A DNA stretch of 64,000 bases from Linyphia triangularis. Its lineage: Eukaryota; Arthropoda; Arachnida; Araneae; Linyphiidae. The translations under genes and the position numbers were made by a program. The stretch lies in the NCBI GenBank assembly GCA_963978545.1, contig OZ021723.1, positions 100,782,002 through 100,846,001 on the forward strand, given 5' to 3'. Every line of letters begins with the position of its first letter. Within the stretch, counting starts at the first letter, position 1. The notes below the pieces were generated by a model that was given only the letters and a program-made list of their open reading frames with translations, was not told the DNA's origin and searched no databases. Below are positions 45,004 to 57,204 of this stretch, in pieces.

Positions 45004-45389
45004 AAGGTTGGTTAGTTAATAAATGCTCAAAGATAATGAGATTTGTACATTTGAAACGTTCTGCATAAATTATAAAAGCAAATGTATTTATTTTATTTTT
45101 TTTCTTTTTATTTAAATTGCCAAACCAACAATTTTCAGTAAAGTATAATATTGTTCATATTTCAGTATTTGCCCGATAAAACTTTCATTAGTTGTATTTC
45201 TTAAAATTCCTCTGCCAGGTAGGTGGCTATGAAGCCTCAGAGATTGTCTTGTCAAGCATTTCGTCGGAATGTGCTTTTGGTTTCGTTTCCTATTGACTAC
45301 AGTGAAACAGCGATCATATATATAGATATATAGATATTTTCAATTTTAAATTGTTAGTCAGGTTCCTTTATATAGTATAAAATACATCT

Positions 45390-46070
45390 ATAAACATAAT
45401 TTTCATGAATGGGTGTAGGTGATCAGACAGGATGCTTACATACCTATCACCTTTCAGAGTCGTCTTTAGACACTTGTCCCATATCATCACAGAAGCTGTA
45501 CCAGCTTTAACAGTCCACTGTAAACATGTAGGGTCTATAGATTCATGAAGTTATCTTCATACCCGTGCATGTCCATCTGCTCAAATCAATTGAAAACGAC
45601 TCATCAGATTAGGCAACGTGTTTCTAATCATCAACAGTCCAGTGGTGGTATTGGCGGGCAATGATGAGGCGTAAAGCCTTGTTTTGTATAGTCAACAACG
45701 GTACACATGCAGACTTTTGGCTTCAAAAGCTCTTGTAAATGATGGTCCTTTGAACTGATCGCACGCTGTCCAGCATTGAAATCCGCTGCAATTTGTGGAA
45801 GTTGCTTAAACAAGATAGACCTTTCAAGGTCTTTTCCCATTTACACCAATGTCTGAGATTTGAAACTTTACCTGATAATTGACACTCATGAAATGGTCTT
45901 GCGCAAAAATCTTAATTTCTTCGCTATCTGGGAGGTGCTATGTACCATCTCTCGTGTGGCAAATATATCGCCAAGTTCAAAGTCACTTAAATCTTGATAA
46001 CAAGCTATTGTAGCAGTAGGAATCAGTCTAACAGCTTTATCAGACACCTGTAGTCTAACATAGGCGCTTT
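45390..46070 (-). pseudogene. Tc1-like transposase pseudogene
   Basis: Order on the minus strand: a helix-turn-helix start with YQDLSDFELGDIFATREM (about 45980), then LPQIAADFNAGQ (45810-45770, compare LPQI-x-ADFNAG of this Tc1 group), then DPTCLQWTVKAGTASVMIWD and GDRYVSILSDHLHPF (45535-45395, compare G-G-S-V-M-V-W-G...G-D-R-Y-V-x-x-L-x-D-H-L-x-P-F). The region between is shortened relative to intact relatives, so the first catalytic Asp block (SDESRF type) appears deleted. Several stops. Terminal repeats not found. Confidence 0.75.
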
Positions 46071-46074
46071 CGAT

Positions 46075-46628
46075 CGCATTGTGTAAAAATTATTAGTTGC
46101 ATATCCTCGTTATTTGCATACGCACATTGATACCAGTTTTTCTGGCTCTTCAGTGTATAAGATAAATTTAGCTATCAATAATTTTGCTTCCCTTTTGAAA
46201 AATGTCTCGGCATGCCACTGTCTAACATGGAACTGAGTGTAAGTTTGTTATCCAACTGGATGGAAAACATGTTAAGGGGTTGTAAACCATGAAGTTTATT
46301 GAATGTAACAGTTGTTTGAAATTTCAAAACTTTTAATTTTACATGCAACTTTGTTTTGAAAAGTTCTTAAACTATGTTATATAACAGATTTCTGTCACAA
46401 AGTTGTTAAATACAATATATGTCGTGTAACAGGAACTTTTTTTTAAATGAGTGGCATTAAGTTTTATTTTTGTTTGAAACCTTTAAATTTTTTTTGAAAA
46501 GTTGTAAAACAAAATTATATGACCAGTTTTTATATAGGTTTTTCAATGCATAATTTTGTCATCATTTTACGAGATAAAATAGATAAGATCCAATTTTTAA
46601 AAAAATTCTGTGCTAATGCAAGTACATC
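46075..46628. other. AT-rich non-coding stretch
   Basis: No recognised feature. Confidence 0.45.
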
Positions 46629-46631
46629 AAC

Positions 46632-47015
46632 AATTGAGGACTAGAAATGGAAAACGACCAAAGTCCAAAAAAGAAATTTTTTCAGGAGAGCCGAAAAATG
46701 AACAAGACTCGCATCTGCTACTTAGGGCGTTCTCTATTTCACTCCATCCGGTTCATAGTCTAACTTCCTCATGTTTAGTTCTTAAATACCTTCTTAAGAT
46801 TATTGTTATTTTTATTGCACTTGGGACATTCTCCACTTCGCTTGGCACATACAACCAGCGTGATCTTTAGACAAATTTTTGAACTATTACTACTAGAGTT
46901 CGCACTTTGAGTGTTCTCCACTTTGTTTAGCTTAGTTTTAATGACATTTTTCCGTTAAAAAACTATTTTCAATTTTTTAGGTACTTGGGTCGTTTTCCAT
47001 TTCTAGTCCTCAATT
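46632..47015 (+). mobile_element. MITE family M1, copy 2, uninterrupted
   Basis: Left end AATTGAGGACTAGAAATGG and the complement of the right end are identical over this stretch and continue as AAAACGACC, about 28 bp of inverted repeat in all. It corresponds to the element at 6792-7232 in reverse and shows that copy without the SINE. An 86-codon open frame (46610-46870) crosses its left end and is not meaningful. Confidence 0.88.
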
Positions 47016-47532
47016 ACACAAGTGTAGTAAAGCAAACTTTTATTAAAAGATTCTTCAAGAATAGTGCTTTATTAATGTGTGAAGAATGGTTGATTCAGTA
47101 TGGAATCTTAATCTCATTCCAAGTGAAATTTTGCTAAACAGTTTCCATGGCTAAACCAACAAATCACTGAATATCCACATCGACCTCATTGGGGGGGGGG
47201 GGGGGGTTGGAGATTTTTCTATTTTAATTCTGAAGAATCATAGAGACAATTTGTGATTAACAATTATGATGTCAAACAGAACTTTGAATGTCTTAGCATA
47301 ACTATGTAAATTAATACCAGCATTGTGCATGTGCAGATTTTCATTCCTGATAGTTGCCAACTGAAATATTCTAAAATTTAGGATCCTCTTTTAATTTGAT
47401 TTATGAAAATATCATACATATAATTTCAATCTCCTTGATTTATGAAAATATCGATATCAATCCACGCATATTTTAAAAGTTTCTCCTAGACATATTGTGA
47501 GATATATATTTTAGATCAATTAGAAGTTACAA

Positions 47533-47957
47533 CAGAGTGGCTGCAGAACCGGGAAAACCTGGAAATCGGGGAAATGTCAGGGAGCTTTCCGATTCTGGAA
47601 AAAATGAAGGAAATGTCAGGAAACTTATCAAAATTTAATGAAAATCGGGGAAATTTTGTATTGTTTAAGGCACGTTCATCCATATTTTGACGCTATTTAC
47701 ATGGAGATTTGTAGTGGTAAGCCATTAGAAGTTTAATGTTACTGAATAATTTAAACTTTTCATTACCAGCAAAACTAATTTTTAAAAAATTGTATATTAT
47801 CTTTTTAGCATACATGTTCTTTTTGACCAGGGTGTCTGGAAAACCTAAGAAAATTGTTGAAATTTGGAAAAAAGTTGCCCTAAAATCAGGGAATATTTTA
47901 GAAATCTGTCAGGGAATTATCAGGGAACTTTTTTTCCTGAATTTTGTGACCACCCTG
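47533..47957 (+). mobile_element. MITE family G, copy 3
   Basis: Left end CAGAGTGGCTGCAGAACCGGG-like (47533 on), right end TTTTGTGACCACCCTG. The interior is closest to copy 2 (GGCACGTTCATCCATATTTT, GCATACATGTTCTTTTTGAC). No coding capacity. Confidence 0.82.
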
Positions 47958-48280
47958 TATAATGGGATTCAGGTTGTATTCTTAAAGCTTTCTCATTTTC
48001 TCCAAATACCACATCCCTTATAATTTATTCCCCTTAAGTAAAGGCTCTTAATAATAAGTGCCATGATCTCATTTTCTTAGTTTTCTTTCTTCTGCCTGAG
48101 GGCGAGCGATTAGTTGTTTGAAATTGCAAATGTGTGGAATACACGATTTTGTATTTCCTCTCTTCTGAACAGTTGCTTGAATATATTTGTCTAATTTTTT
48201 CATCTCAATTTACTCTGTTCATCAATTGAGTAATCCTATTTAATTCCTTACAATCTCTTTTCCCAGATTATTTTTTTTTT

Positions 48281-48447
48281 GCCGACGAAACGGTATGGTG
48301 GTTAGCGTTCTAGCTTCTAGACCGCGAGATTGCGGGTTCGAGTCCTGTGTTAGGCATGGGTGTTTGTAAATGTATGTTGGCTTGTCTAATGACGAATGTT
48401 TTGGTGCATTATAGCCCTCGTGTTGCTGACGGCGCCAGATAATCTGA
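48281..48447 (+). mobile_element. SINE family A, near full-length
   Basis: It begins GCCGACGAAACGGTATGGTG, has A box TGGTTAGCGTTCT and perfect B box GGGTTCGAGTCC, and ends GGCGCCAGATAATCTGAATA. The promoter boxes are among the best preserved in the window. Confidence 0.86.
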
Positions 48448-48449
48448 AT

Positions 48450-51400
48450 ACGACCCAGTAGATTTTACTGAAGGAGAAATTTGTGAATACGCAGTATCTA
48501 ATATTGGGGATGAAATATCTGGACAAAAAAGAAATGTTCACCCATAAAGTTATTGCAAATAATCACTATTTTATTATTCTTCAAATTTTTTTTATAAAAA
48601 TTATTTGGTAACACTTTTGTCTGACCTTAATTTTAATTAACATTAGGGTTGCGCGATCCATGAAATCGTCACTAATTAACTATAACAAAATACTACTATT
48701 GACTTAAATATGTTTTACTCTTGAGTTCATTAGTGTGAAGGTGCTGTTAAGTGTGAATGGTTTTTGCCATTTTTAAGAGTTATGCACTTAGAAAATAACT
48801 CAAATTTGCTGTTTTTATTATATTTTAACATTAGGTCCTTTCATTTTAATATAAGAGTACTTACGATTAAAATTGTGAATAAAATGATAACTTTTCATTT
48901 ATATACCTATTTTGTCCCTATATTGGGTAAATTGGTAAACAATTATTTGTGTGCCTTAAATATCTTATTTACTATGTTGCATGAAATTATTCATTATGTA
49001 TTGGAAACAAAATAATGACATTGCGATCCCTTGAAATTTTTTATTGTTGACTGTAGAAGAATATGCACAATTTTAAATGAAAAAGATAGTTAAAAATTCA
49101 TTACTGGATTTTGGCAAGTTTATGCTCATTCAAGGTTTTGCTATTTAGACTAGAAATTTAGAATAAGTTTACCTCTTAGATATTTAATTTATTAAAGTCT
49201 CCAGTCAAAGCCAGTCTCAAGATTAAGGAATTTTCTGTTATGCCAAACTTATTGAAATTTTAGACATTTTGAGTCTGAATTTATACGTAGTCATGAGGTT
49301 TTGATATTGCATTCTCATTTACATACTGAAATTCATCCTTGCTTTCACTTTAGAGTCCCCCCCCCCCCTTTTTAAAAAAAAATAAATTAAATCTTTAAAA
49401 TTTATCAATAAATTTAATTTTTCTTATTGGATCCAACAACATACGAAAACGTAAAGTTATACAAGATTTTTAATATTTCTAAGAGTTTACCAAACTTATA
49501 TTTCGAAGGGGGGAAAAAAATGACTAATAATTCAGTTTGAAATGATTAAAAACTATAAATGTATCACTTGTATATGTAACTTGGATTTTTTTTTTACTTG
49601 TTGAATCAGGAATCTAGGTATTAGTAGTTTCCTTTTTAAATATTGTTGCAACCTTCCTTATTAGCAATTGAATACAATTAATTTTTGATATTGAATTCAT
49701 AATTGCGATTAAATCTATTAAATAAAAAGGGCACACACAGGCTCCAAAACTCAAAATATTAAAGTCTAATTTTGTTGATTAACTTGCTTTTCATTGGAAG
49801 ATTTAGATTTGTAGTTATTAATTCCTCCTATGAGTAAAATTGTCTCCATTGTTTTGGCATCACAGTTTAGACAATTTGTGTTTTAAATGGTGCGTATTTG
49901 TAATTGATTGGGTAGTTAAAAATTGTTAACTTAGTTGCAAGGAAAGGTTAGAACTGACCTATACATTATTTTAACTTATTCCCCAATTTGAATACATATT
50001 GATATGGTACTTCTAAAAACGCTTTTGTAATTGCCACTTGTTTAATCCTACTTTTGGCAACACCCATTTTTAAAACCATTTTTTTCAACTGTCACTTCTT
50101 AAAACAGACTTCGGTAAATTTTCCACACTTGGGAAAGTTATTGGTCCTCAATTTTGTTCTGTGCAAGAACTGGACCCCAATGTACGTTGACGAGCAGGTT
50201 ACTGAAATCTCTAAATAACACTATTATATACCTAATAGTCATAATTCAAGTTTTGAACTTACTACAGCTAAAATTATTCATTTAAAAAGAACATTCTAGT
50301 AGACTGCTTAGATTAATTTCCAGTTGATGCATCTAATTATTGCATCTGGTTATAAGCTCCATTCATCCAACTAAATATTGTTACACTCTTCAAAGAAATA
50401 GTGTTTTGCAGATTATCTGCATATATATTTTTATATATAGATATTTTGATTATGCTTTAATTTAATTGGCCTTATTTGAAACAAAGTCACTTTCTGTTTA
50501 ATAATTTTTGAACCAAGAAAGAAATTTAATCTCCCTATATTATAGTTATATTATAATTAAACATTTAATTGTATGATATTGACACAGTTTTCTCTATCAA
50601 ATTTCAATTTTTTTTTCTTACCCTCCCCCTCTTTGTAGTCTGATCTTGTGAACTCTTATGAAGCAGAATTCACTGGTTATACCTTCTGAATGAGAGCCAT
50701 TGACAAGATTTCTTGGAATATTTTATATTAGATCCAGCTCTTACTGAAATTTTTTCATCTAGTTCAATAGAATTTTTGAATATCAAAACTAATGTATGTG
50801 TAGAATATATCACTCTTTCTGAAATTTTGAGTTAATTGGCTCATTCTTTTAAGAAACCCCATTCTGCAGGATAACTTTTTTTTTTATATCCAACACTTGA
50901 AGTGACTTGATGCAAAATTATTGTTGGGATTGTTATGTTCAGAGGATTTACTGCAAACTTTTTGAATTGGAAGTTCAAAATAATCCAATCTCACTAAAAA
51001 TCGATTTTGTTTCACTTTGGATATTTTACAGTCACTTTGTATATAGTTTCAACACTTTCTCATAAGGGTTCCCGTATCTGAGAAAATCCTTTCGTATGCA
51101 AACTTTGGCTTTTAAATCTTCATTTCACAAACACTCAGAACACCAAGCATCGAAACTTCAAACATAACATCACATTTTTGTTGAGGCATTACTAAGTGTG
51201 CAATGATAGCTCGGGGAGATATAAGTAAACCATGGAGTCGTAAGGAAAAAGGGCAATTTTAGAAAGGAAGGGAAAAATATTGTCAAATGTTGCAAAATGT
51301 TTTAATGTATAGACATTTTAACAAGAGGTATGGTATGCTTATTATTCTAGAAAAGTATCCTCTTTGGATTTGGCAAACTGATGTTACTTGGATTTAGATA

Positions 51401-53095
51401 CGTTAGAGACTCTTCTGTCGTATTGTGTCTCATTTCAAGCAACACATACTAGCTTTGATAACCTTTGATGCTTTCATCAATAGATTTATTTGTAACCTGC
51501 TTGATAGCGAATAAATTATTTTTTTCATCACATTGGTGTCCACTGATCATGCTTATAATTTCCAAGAGAAGATTTCAAATTGATCTGGAGATTGCTTCTA
51601 CATATATATCTTGATAATATTTTTAGGAACGCTGATGATACTTATTTTATTGGTAATAGAAAACATTGTCATTTATCAACAAAATCTGCGAGAAAAAACC
51701 TCCCACTATGTACATCATACACACAAGGAAAAACTGCAAATGTTTTACTAATAAAATTATTTTTTAAAATACAATTTCGAATATCGGTATTGTAAATTCT
51801 GTTTCTTGCCATCGTATGAATTTTAAAATATCGTATGTTGAATAGGGATTCTTTTCCAATAATAAAATTTCACCATTATGGTACTAAGTAAAGTTCTTTG
51901 CACTATAATTCTTATTTTTGCATTGTTTTTATGCTTAATCAAACTTGCAATACTGTCTGTCGCGACTCTTCAAAGCCTTTTATTAATATTTCTTGTACAG
52001 TGCATTGATTGCAAAAGCAAGTAGTATTTGAACTAAATTCCTGCAGTAAAAGTATACCTTTGCAAATTGTTCCCTGCAAGTATTTTAAGCACATTCACAA
52101 TCAATATCTTAAACATGCATTGGTAACGTATAAAGTATTTAAGTGTTATTTTTTTTTTTTTACATGGATTTGTTGTAAAATGCAACAGCTGATTAAGTGA
52201 CCTTCTTTTCGACAGATGTTCACTCCTGAACTATAAAGTGACAAATTTGGCATAGTGTTCCATTTAAATTTTTATTATTTTTTTTTTTTTTTATTATGAA
52301 CTTAAGGGAGAAATTATTTTGATTAAAAACTGTAGAAATTTTAAGTTGTATGAATAATTATAAATTATTTTGAAAAACTTTAGATTTAAATGCTATCCTT
52401 AAAATCAATAATACTATAGGATTGTATTGTTATTGAAAAAGTTAATTGTGTTAAAAATTCCTCTTGCACTTATAGCTTTATACTAGTCAACTTACAAGGC
52501 ATTTTACATGGACTGTAGATTTTAACTTATTAATCTAGATTCAATGAAAATTATTGTTTCTAAGGATAATTACCTAAATGTTGTCTAGGGATAATTACCC
52601 AAATGTTGTACAAAAGTGTGAATGTATGATGGATGTCGAGTATTCATGGTCCACACAGAACCCCCATATAAAAATGTAACATATAGAGCTCCTCTATATA
52701 GTCATCAGTATTTCTAAGGAGTGTTTATTAATTTCAAATTAAGAATTATCAGGTGTGCTTAACTTCTGTTTTTCCATAAAACGTAAACTAAATACACTAC
52801 GGTTGGATGAATATTTATATTGAAATTAATCTTTCGCAACATAATTTGTTTAAAATTGTGTGGAGTCTTTCGAAAAGATTGCCATGGCTCTGAAATATTT
52901 GATTATTAAAAGACATTTTAGTTTACAGGAAAAGGGTATTGTTCGTGTAATGAATGTTCATGCAATACTCTATTTTGTGCATTTTTATTGGATGTCTTTG
53001 TGCTGCAGTTTGGATGTGTATTAAGTACATGCATGTAAGTACAGCTTAACTGAGACAGTACGGAAATTTATATACTAGGTGAGACGGAGCAGTAT
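48450..53095. other. Long AT-rich stretch with no recognised gene
   Basis: Only scattered short frames, simple repeats (C-run at about 49358) and a small direct repeat at about 52565-52610 (GGATAATTACCTAAATGTTG and GGATAATTACCCAAATGTTG). It could be intronic. Confidence 0.45.
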
Positions 53096-53097
53096 CA

Positions 53098-53470
53098 TAC
53101 TTGGGAATGTTTCCCTTTGATACCCAATTTTTTTTTTTTGTCTCAGCACTTTATTAAGTTATCTTTTTTAGTGGAGCAAGTACTATATAGGATATCAAAC
53201 TGTTTATTGTTAGTGTCCCCAGAAATTTTGGAAATTTGACAGATTTTTTATCAAGGCACCCCCTGAACTCACATTAATTGAGATTTATTTTGTGTTAAGT
53301 TAATAATAAGCAACATATTTGGGAATGTTTCCCTTTGTATATTATATCAAACTGTTTATTATTTAGAAACGTGTAATGTACTATGAAATTTTAGAAATTT
53401 GAAATGGATTTTTATCTAGGCACCCTGAACTCGCATTGAGATTTATATTGTGTTAAGTTAAAAATAAGTA
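53098..53470 (+). repeat. Diverged tandem duplication, about 215 bp unit
   Basis: Copy 1 (about 53100-53310) and copy 2 (about 53315-53470) share GGGAATGTTTCCCTTTG, ATATCAAACTGTTTATT, GGCACCC(CC)TGAACTC and GTGTTAAGTTAA in the same order. Copy 2 is shorter and differs by indels. Confidence 0.75.
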
Positions 53471-53825
53471 TCCTTCAGACCCAAACTACGACTGATTTGG
53501 CGTTTCCTCCTCCCCAATGCAAACAATTGCTATTATAGTCACTTACTTCAATTTTTCCACTGGTTATACATGGTAAGGATTAAATAATTTTAAATTTCTC
53601 ATTTTACCTGTCAGACGCGAGACTGTAGGTCTGATGATAGTAAACTATTTAATTTCTTTAATTCCATTAAATCACATTTTGAGAACCATCAAAAACTGGT
53701 TGACACAATGTGTTTGAGAAACACTTAATCCAGCTTTAAGACCGCTTATCTACTGCACTTTTGTGTGGTTCATTGTGCATTCAACGAACCGATCCTGATT
53801 AGTTCTATAAGTAATTTACACTTGT

Positions 53826-54028
53826 CCCATCCCTAGCCGCCTACCAAATGGTATAGTGGTTAGCGTGCTAACTTCTAGACCACGAGGTTGCGGGTTCGAG
53901 TCCCGTGTTAGGCATGAGTGTTTGTAAATCTATGTTGGCTTGTCTAATGACGAATGTTTCGGCGCATTATAGCCCTCGTGTTGATGACGGTGCCAGATAA
54001 TCTGAAAACAACCAACCCATCCCTAGCC
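53826..54028 (+). mobile_element. SINE family A, full copy with TSD
   Basis: The SINE occupies about 53839-54015. Direct repeats cccatccctagcc at 53826-53838 and 54016-54028 are identical. A box TGGTTAGCGTGCT and B box GGGTTCGAGTCCCG are both perfect, and the tail is AAACAACCAA. The identical duplication suggests a recent insertion. Confidence 0.92.
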
Positions 54029-54029
54029 A

Positions 54030-55690
54030 CGAAGTGAAGTAAAAAGTAATATACATTTTTCTTCTCTAAATTATAAAGTTTCATAAAACTATTTGAAAAG
54101 TTACCCCTTTCCCTCCCCCTACAAAAATAATAAAAAAAATTAAGAAAAAATGAAAAGGGGATTAGAATGAGTTTTTTTTTTCGTGCTACCAAACTCGCTC
54201 AGATTTTGAATAATTATTTTCTTCAATGATGCAAGCGACTTATGTCGCTTAAAAGTCAATTGTGATACTAATAAATGCTATATTTGTATCCTTCACAATT
54301 TCATATTTAATGTGGATAACTGGCTCATCCTTGCACAATGCAGCACGAAACAGGAATAAGCCTTTCGATATTAAAGGAAGGCAATATTTTCAAAACAGTA
54401 ATGGCAAAATGGATTTGTTAGTTATAGTTTAATACAATGAATCCATATATTACCACACAGAACTCCGTTCTTCATTCGCAAAGGTGTTATTTTATTTCCA
54501 TGTGTCAAGCGCAAAATTTTTAATCTATCAGTACCTTGTATTTCCATGATCAAATTAAACCTTAGTAAAAAAAAAAACTTCATTTGCAGTATGGATATCT
54601 GAAACAAAGTAAAGCATTAACTCTTAGCTTGGTACAATCCACCTATAATGAGTGGCAGCTTATTATTTTTGTATATAATATGTATTCTTTTTTATTGTAG
54701 ATACTATTTGATTTGTCTCAAATTTTTACTCAGAATTGTATAAAGTTTCGTATTAAAAATTCAAAGCATTTTCTGCAATTTATTGTAAAGTATAATTAAA
54801 ATTTAATTCTAAATTTTTAATTTTTATTTTTTTAATTTTTTATTAATTTAAATTTTTATTAATTTTATTTTTTTAATTTTTATTACTTTTATTTTTTAAA
54901 TTTTTAATAATTGTAATTTTTAAATTTTTTATTAATTTTAAAAATATTTATTTTTTCTTTACCACAAGTCAAAACTTTTAAACAAAAATATGATTTCTTA
55001 ATTTCAAGAGTAATTACATTAATTTAAAGATAATTTTTATTAATGCAATAATAAGTTGGAAATTTTTAGGAAAGGTATTAAAGTGATATTTTTAATTTTC
55101 ACCCTTAATTTATACATACCATTCTAATAAATTAATCTGATAAATTTGTGGAATCGAATATAAAGATCACTGTCCACTAAATATAATTACGATTATATTC
55201 AAATGATTTTATTTACCTTTCTTTTTACATTGTTTTTATACCATTGTATATAAAAACGTAGTTAATTTTATGAATTTATTTAAAAACTAGCCTATTTATG
55301 AGTTTGCATACTTATTTGGGCTTTTATTATTCTTATTTAATTTGAGACATGACTATCTAATTTTTGTGTGCTAACTAATGTGCTTCTAGTTCAATTTAAC
55401 CAAGTGCTAATTGATAATTACAATATTGTTTCGTAAATTACCGTTTTACTATAATAGTAGAAGAGCATGTTGGAAAGTGGAGAGATAAATTAGAGACTCG
55501 TACAACTCGTAGTTTGAAAATACAATACTATTGAGAATACTTGATTGAATAGCTAGCTACAAACTATAAATATTGACTAATTTTGCTTTAGAACTTGTTC
55601 TTTTCTGTAACGAGTACCACAATGGAACATTTCAATTCCGAAACCTGTGAACAAATGTCAATTGTGAGGAATTGTGAACAAATTTGCTTA
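54030..55690. other. AT-rich non-coding stretch with T/A simple repeat
   Basis: Between about 54780 and 54960 the sequence is almost only A and T, a degenerate repeat of AATTTTTATT. No gene recognised. Confidence 0.6.
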
Positions 55691-55699
55691 AATAACTAC

Positions 55700-57165
55700 T
55701 GAGAGATGAGTTCACCATTTTCACCAGGATAACCATTCTGGTACTACTACATCAGGTGTTACGAAAAAAAAAAACTTCATTTGAATGAAACATCTCGAAC
55801 CTTCATGTTACGACAAACTAAAACAACAACAAGGAAGGACTTGGCAAATTGTGTGAAAATACCTAATATCATTATGCTTTCTGCGTGTTCGATTTTGAAT
55901 GATATCGTCAAACATTTTCAATACTTTGTCGATTAAGGAAAAAAAAAAGTGTTAGTGCAACAGTCTGTCTGCTGCAGTGAAGTCAAACACAGAGAACTAA
56001 TATTCAAAGTGATTCTACCAAACCGACAGTGATAGTCACCTGCTGTAATTGTGTTAAAAAGTGATGAAAATGGTGGTATTTGTGTAGAACTTACCAAAGA
56101 ATTCAACCCAATAAAAATGTATTGCGAAAACTGCATCTATTGCCGAAAGAAAAGTACATTTTAAATCGAATTACTGTTGTAAAAGTGTTTTCCAAGCAAA
56201 CCCTCTTTTTGGAAGATTTCTCTCTACAGTGAATCGCCCTATCTGACTACGTTCAACATCAATTTTGAACTCTTCGATAGCCATTTCACACGAACACTTC
56301 CACCACTACCATACATGGCAAAGTCTTAATATGTAGATGTATCTCCAGTTTGCTAATTGTTTTTGGCAACATCACAATGAAACTTTAGTTCTAGGTGGAC
56401 TCTGTGACAACAGGCTGCAGAATCATCATTTCACCAAGCCTGAAGTTCATGTGGGGCATTTAGGGATAAACATATGTATATCAAGTGCCAAAGAATCGTT
56501 CCAATGTCCTGGGATCTGCTCACAAATCAAAGAGACGTTCTTGCCACAAGAACCATTCTGGCTGGTACTGGTATAACTACCGCATATCAGATGTCACGAA
56601 AAAACAAAAATGCCATTAAGGTGGAAAATTTCCCCTTCTACTCTAATGCAAAGCATCTAAAACCTTCAAAAAACTAAAACAGTAACAAGAAATAACTCTT
56701 AGCAATTGGTGTGAAAATATCAAACATCATTTTGCAATTTGTGTGTCAGTATTTAAGGAAACCATCCAACATTTCCTCCATAGAGTAGCTAATCAAAATG
56801 TATTGGTGGAACAGTCTGCATTGAAAAGAAACACCAAGAACTGATATTGAAAAAAAAAAAGACTGATATTCATAAAAGCAGGGCAGACCACTTAGTCATT
56901 TTTAGGTCTGCTTGATTGCGAGGAGGCATACCATTCTATGAAATTGACATCCTCCAACAAAATTCTTTGTCACCGAACCGGCGTAGTGATGGTCACTGGC
57001 TTTGATGGTGCTAAAAAGTTAAGGTAAAAGCGGCCTTTGTTTATTGACCTGATTGAACTGTATTATACAAAAATGCATTGAGAGAACTTTCCAAAAGATG
57101 AGTACATTCAATAACTACCTACTGCTGTAAAACTGTTTGCCGAGTTAAAAACAAACTTTTTTTTA
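55700..57165 (+). repeat. Diverged tandem duplication upstream of the minisatellite
   Basis: The segment from about 55731 (ACCATTCTGGTACTACTAC) to 56200 matches the segment from about 56552 (ACCATTCTGGCTGGTACTG) to 57160. Shared landmarks: ATCAGGTGTTACGAAAAAA and ATCAGATGTCACGAAAAAA; GTGTGAAAATA; GTGGAACAGTCTGC/TGCAACAGTCTGT; AATTACTGTTGTAAAAGTG/AACTACCTACTGCTGTAAAA. Offset varies from about 820 to 950 bp because of indels. Confidence 0.7.
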
Positions 57166-57204
57166 AAGATTCCATGTGATACTGAAATCATCTCCCTGGC
57201 ATCA

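Noticed and set aside
47187..47207. G-run (and C-runs near 663, 2870, 14500, 49358) as G-quadruplex sites
   Set aside because: They are single homopolymer runs, without four separated G-tracts, and length is prone to sequencing error.
54780..54960. AT-rich tract as an origin or matrix attachment site
   Set aside because: Sequence alone cannot separate this from an ordinary simple repeat in such an AT-rich region.
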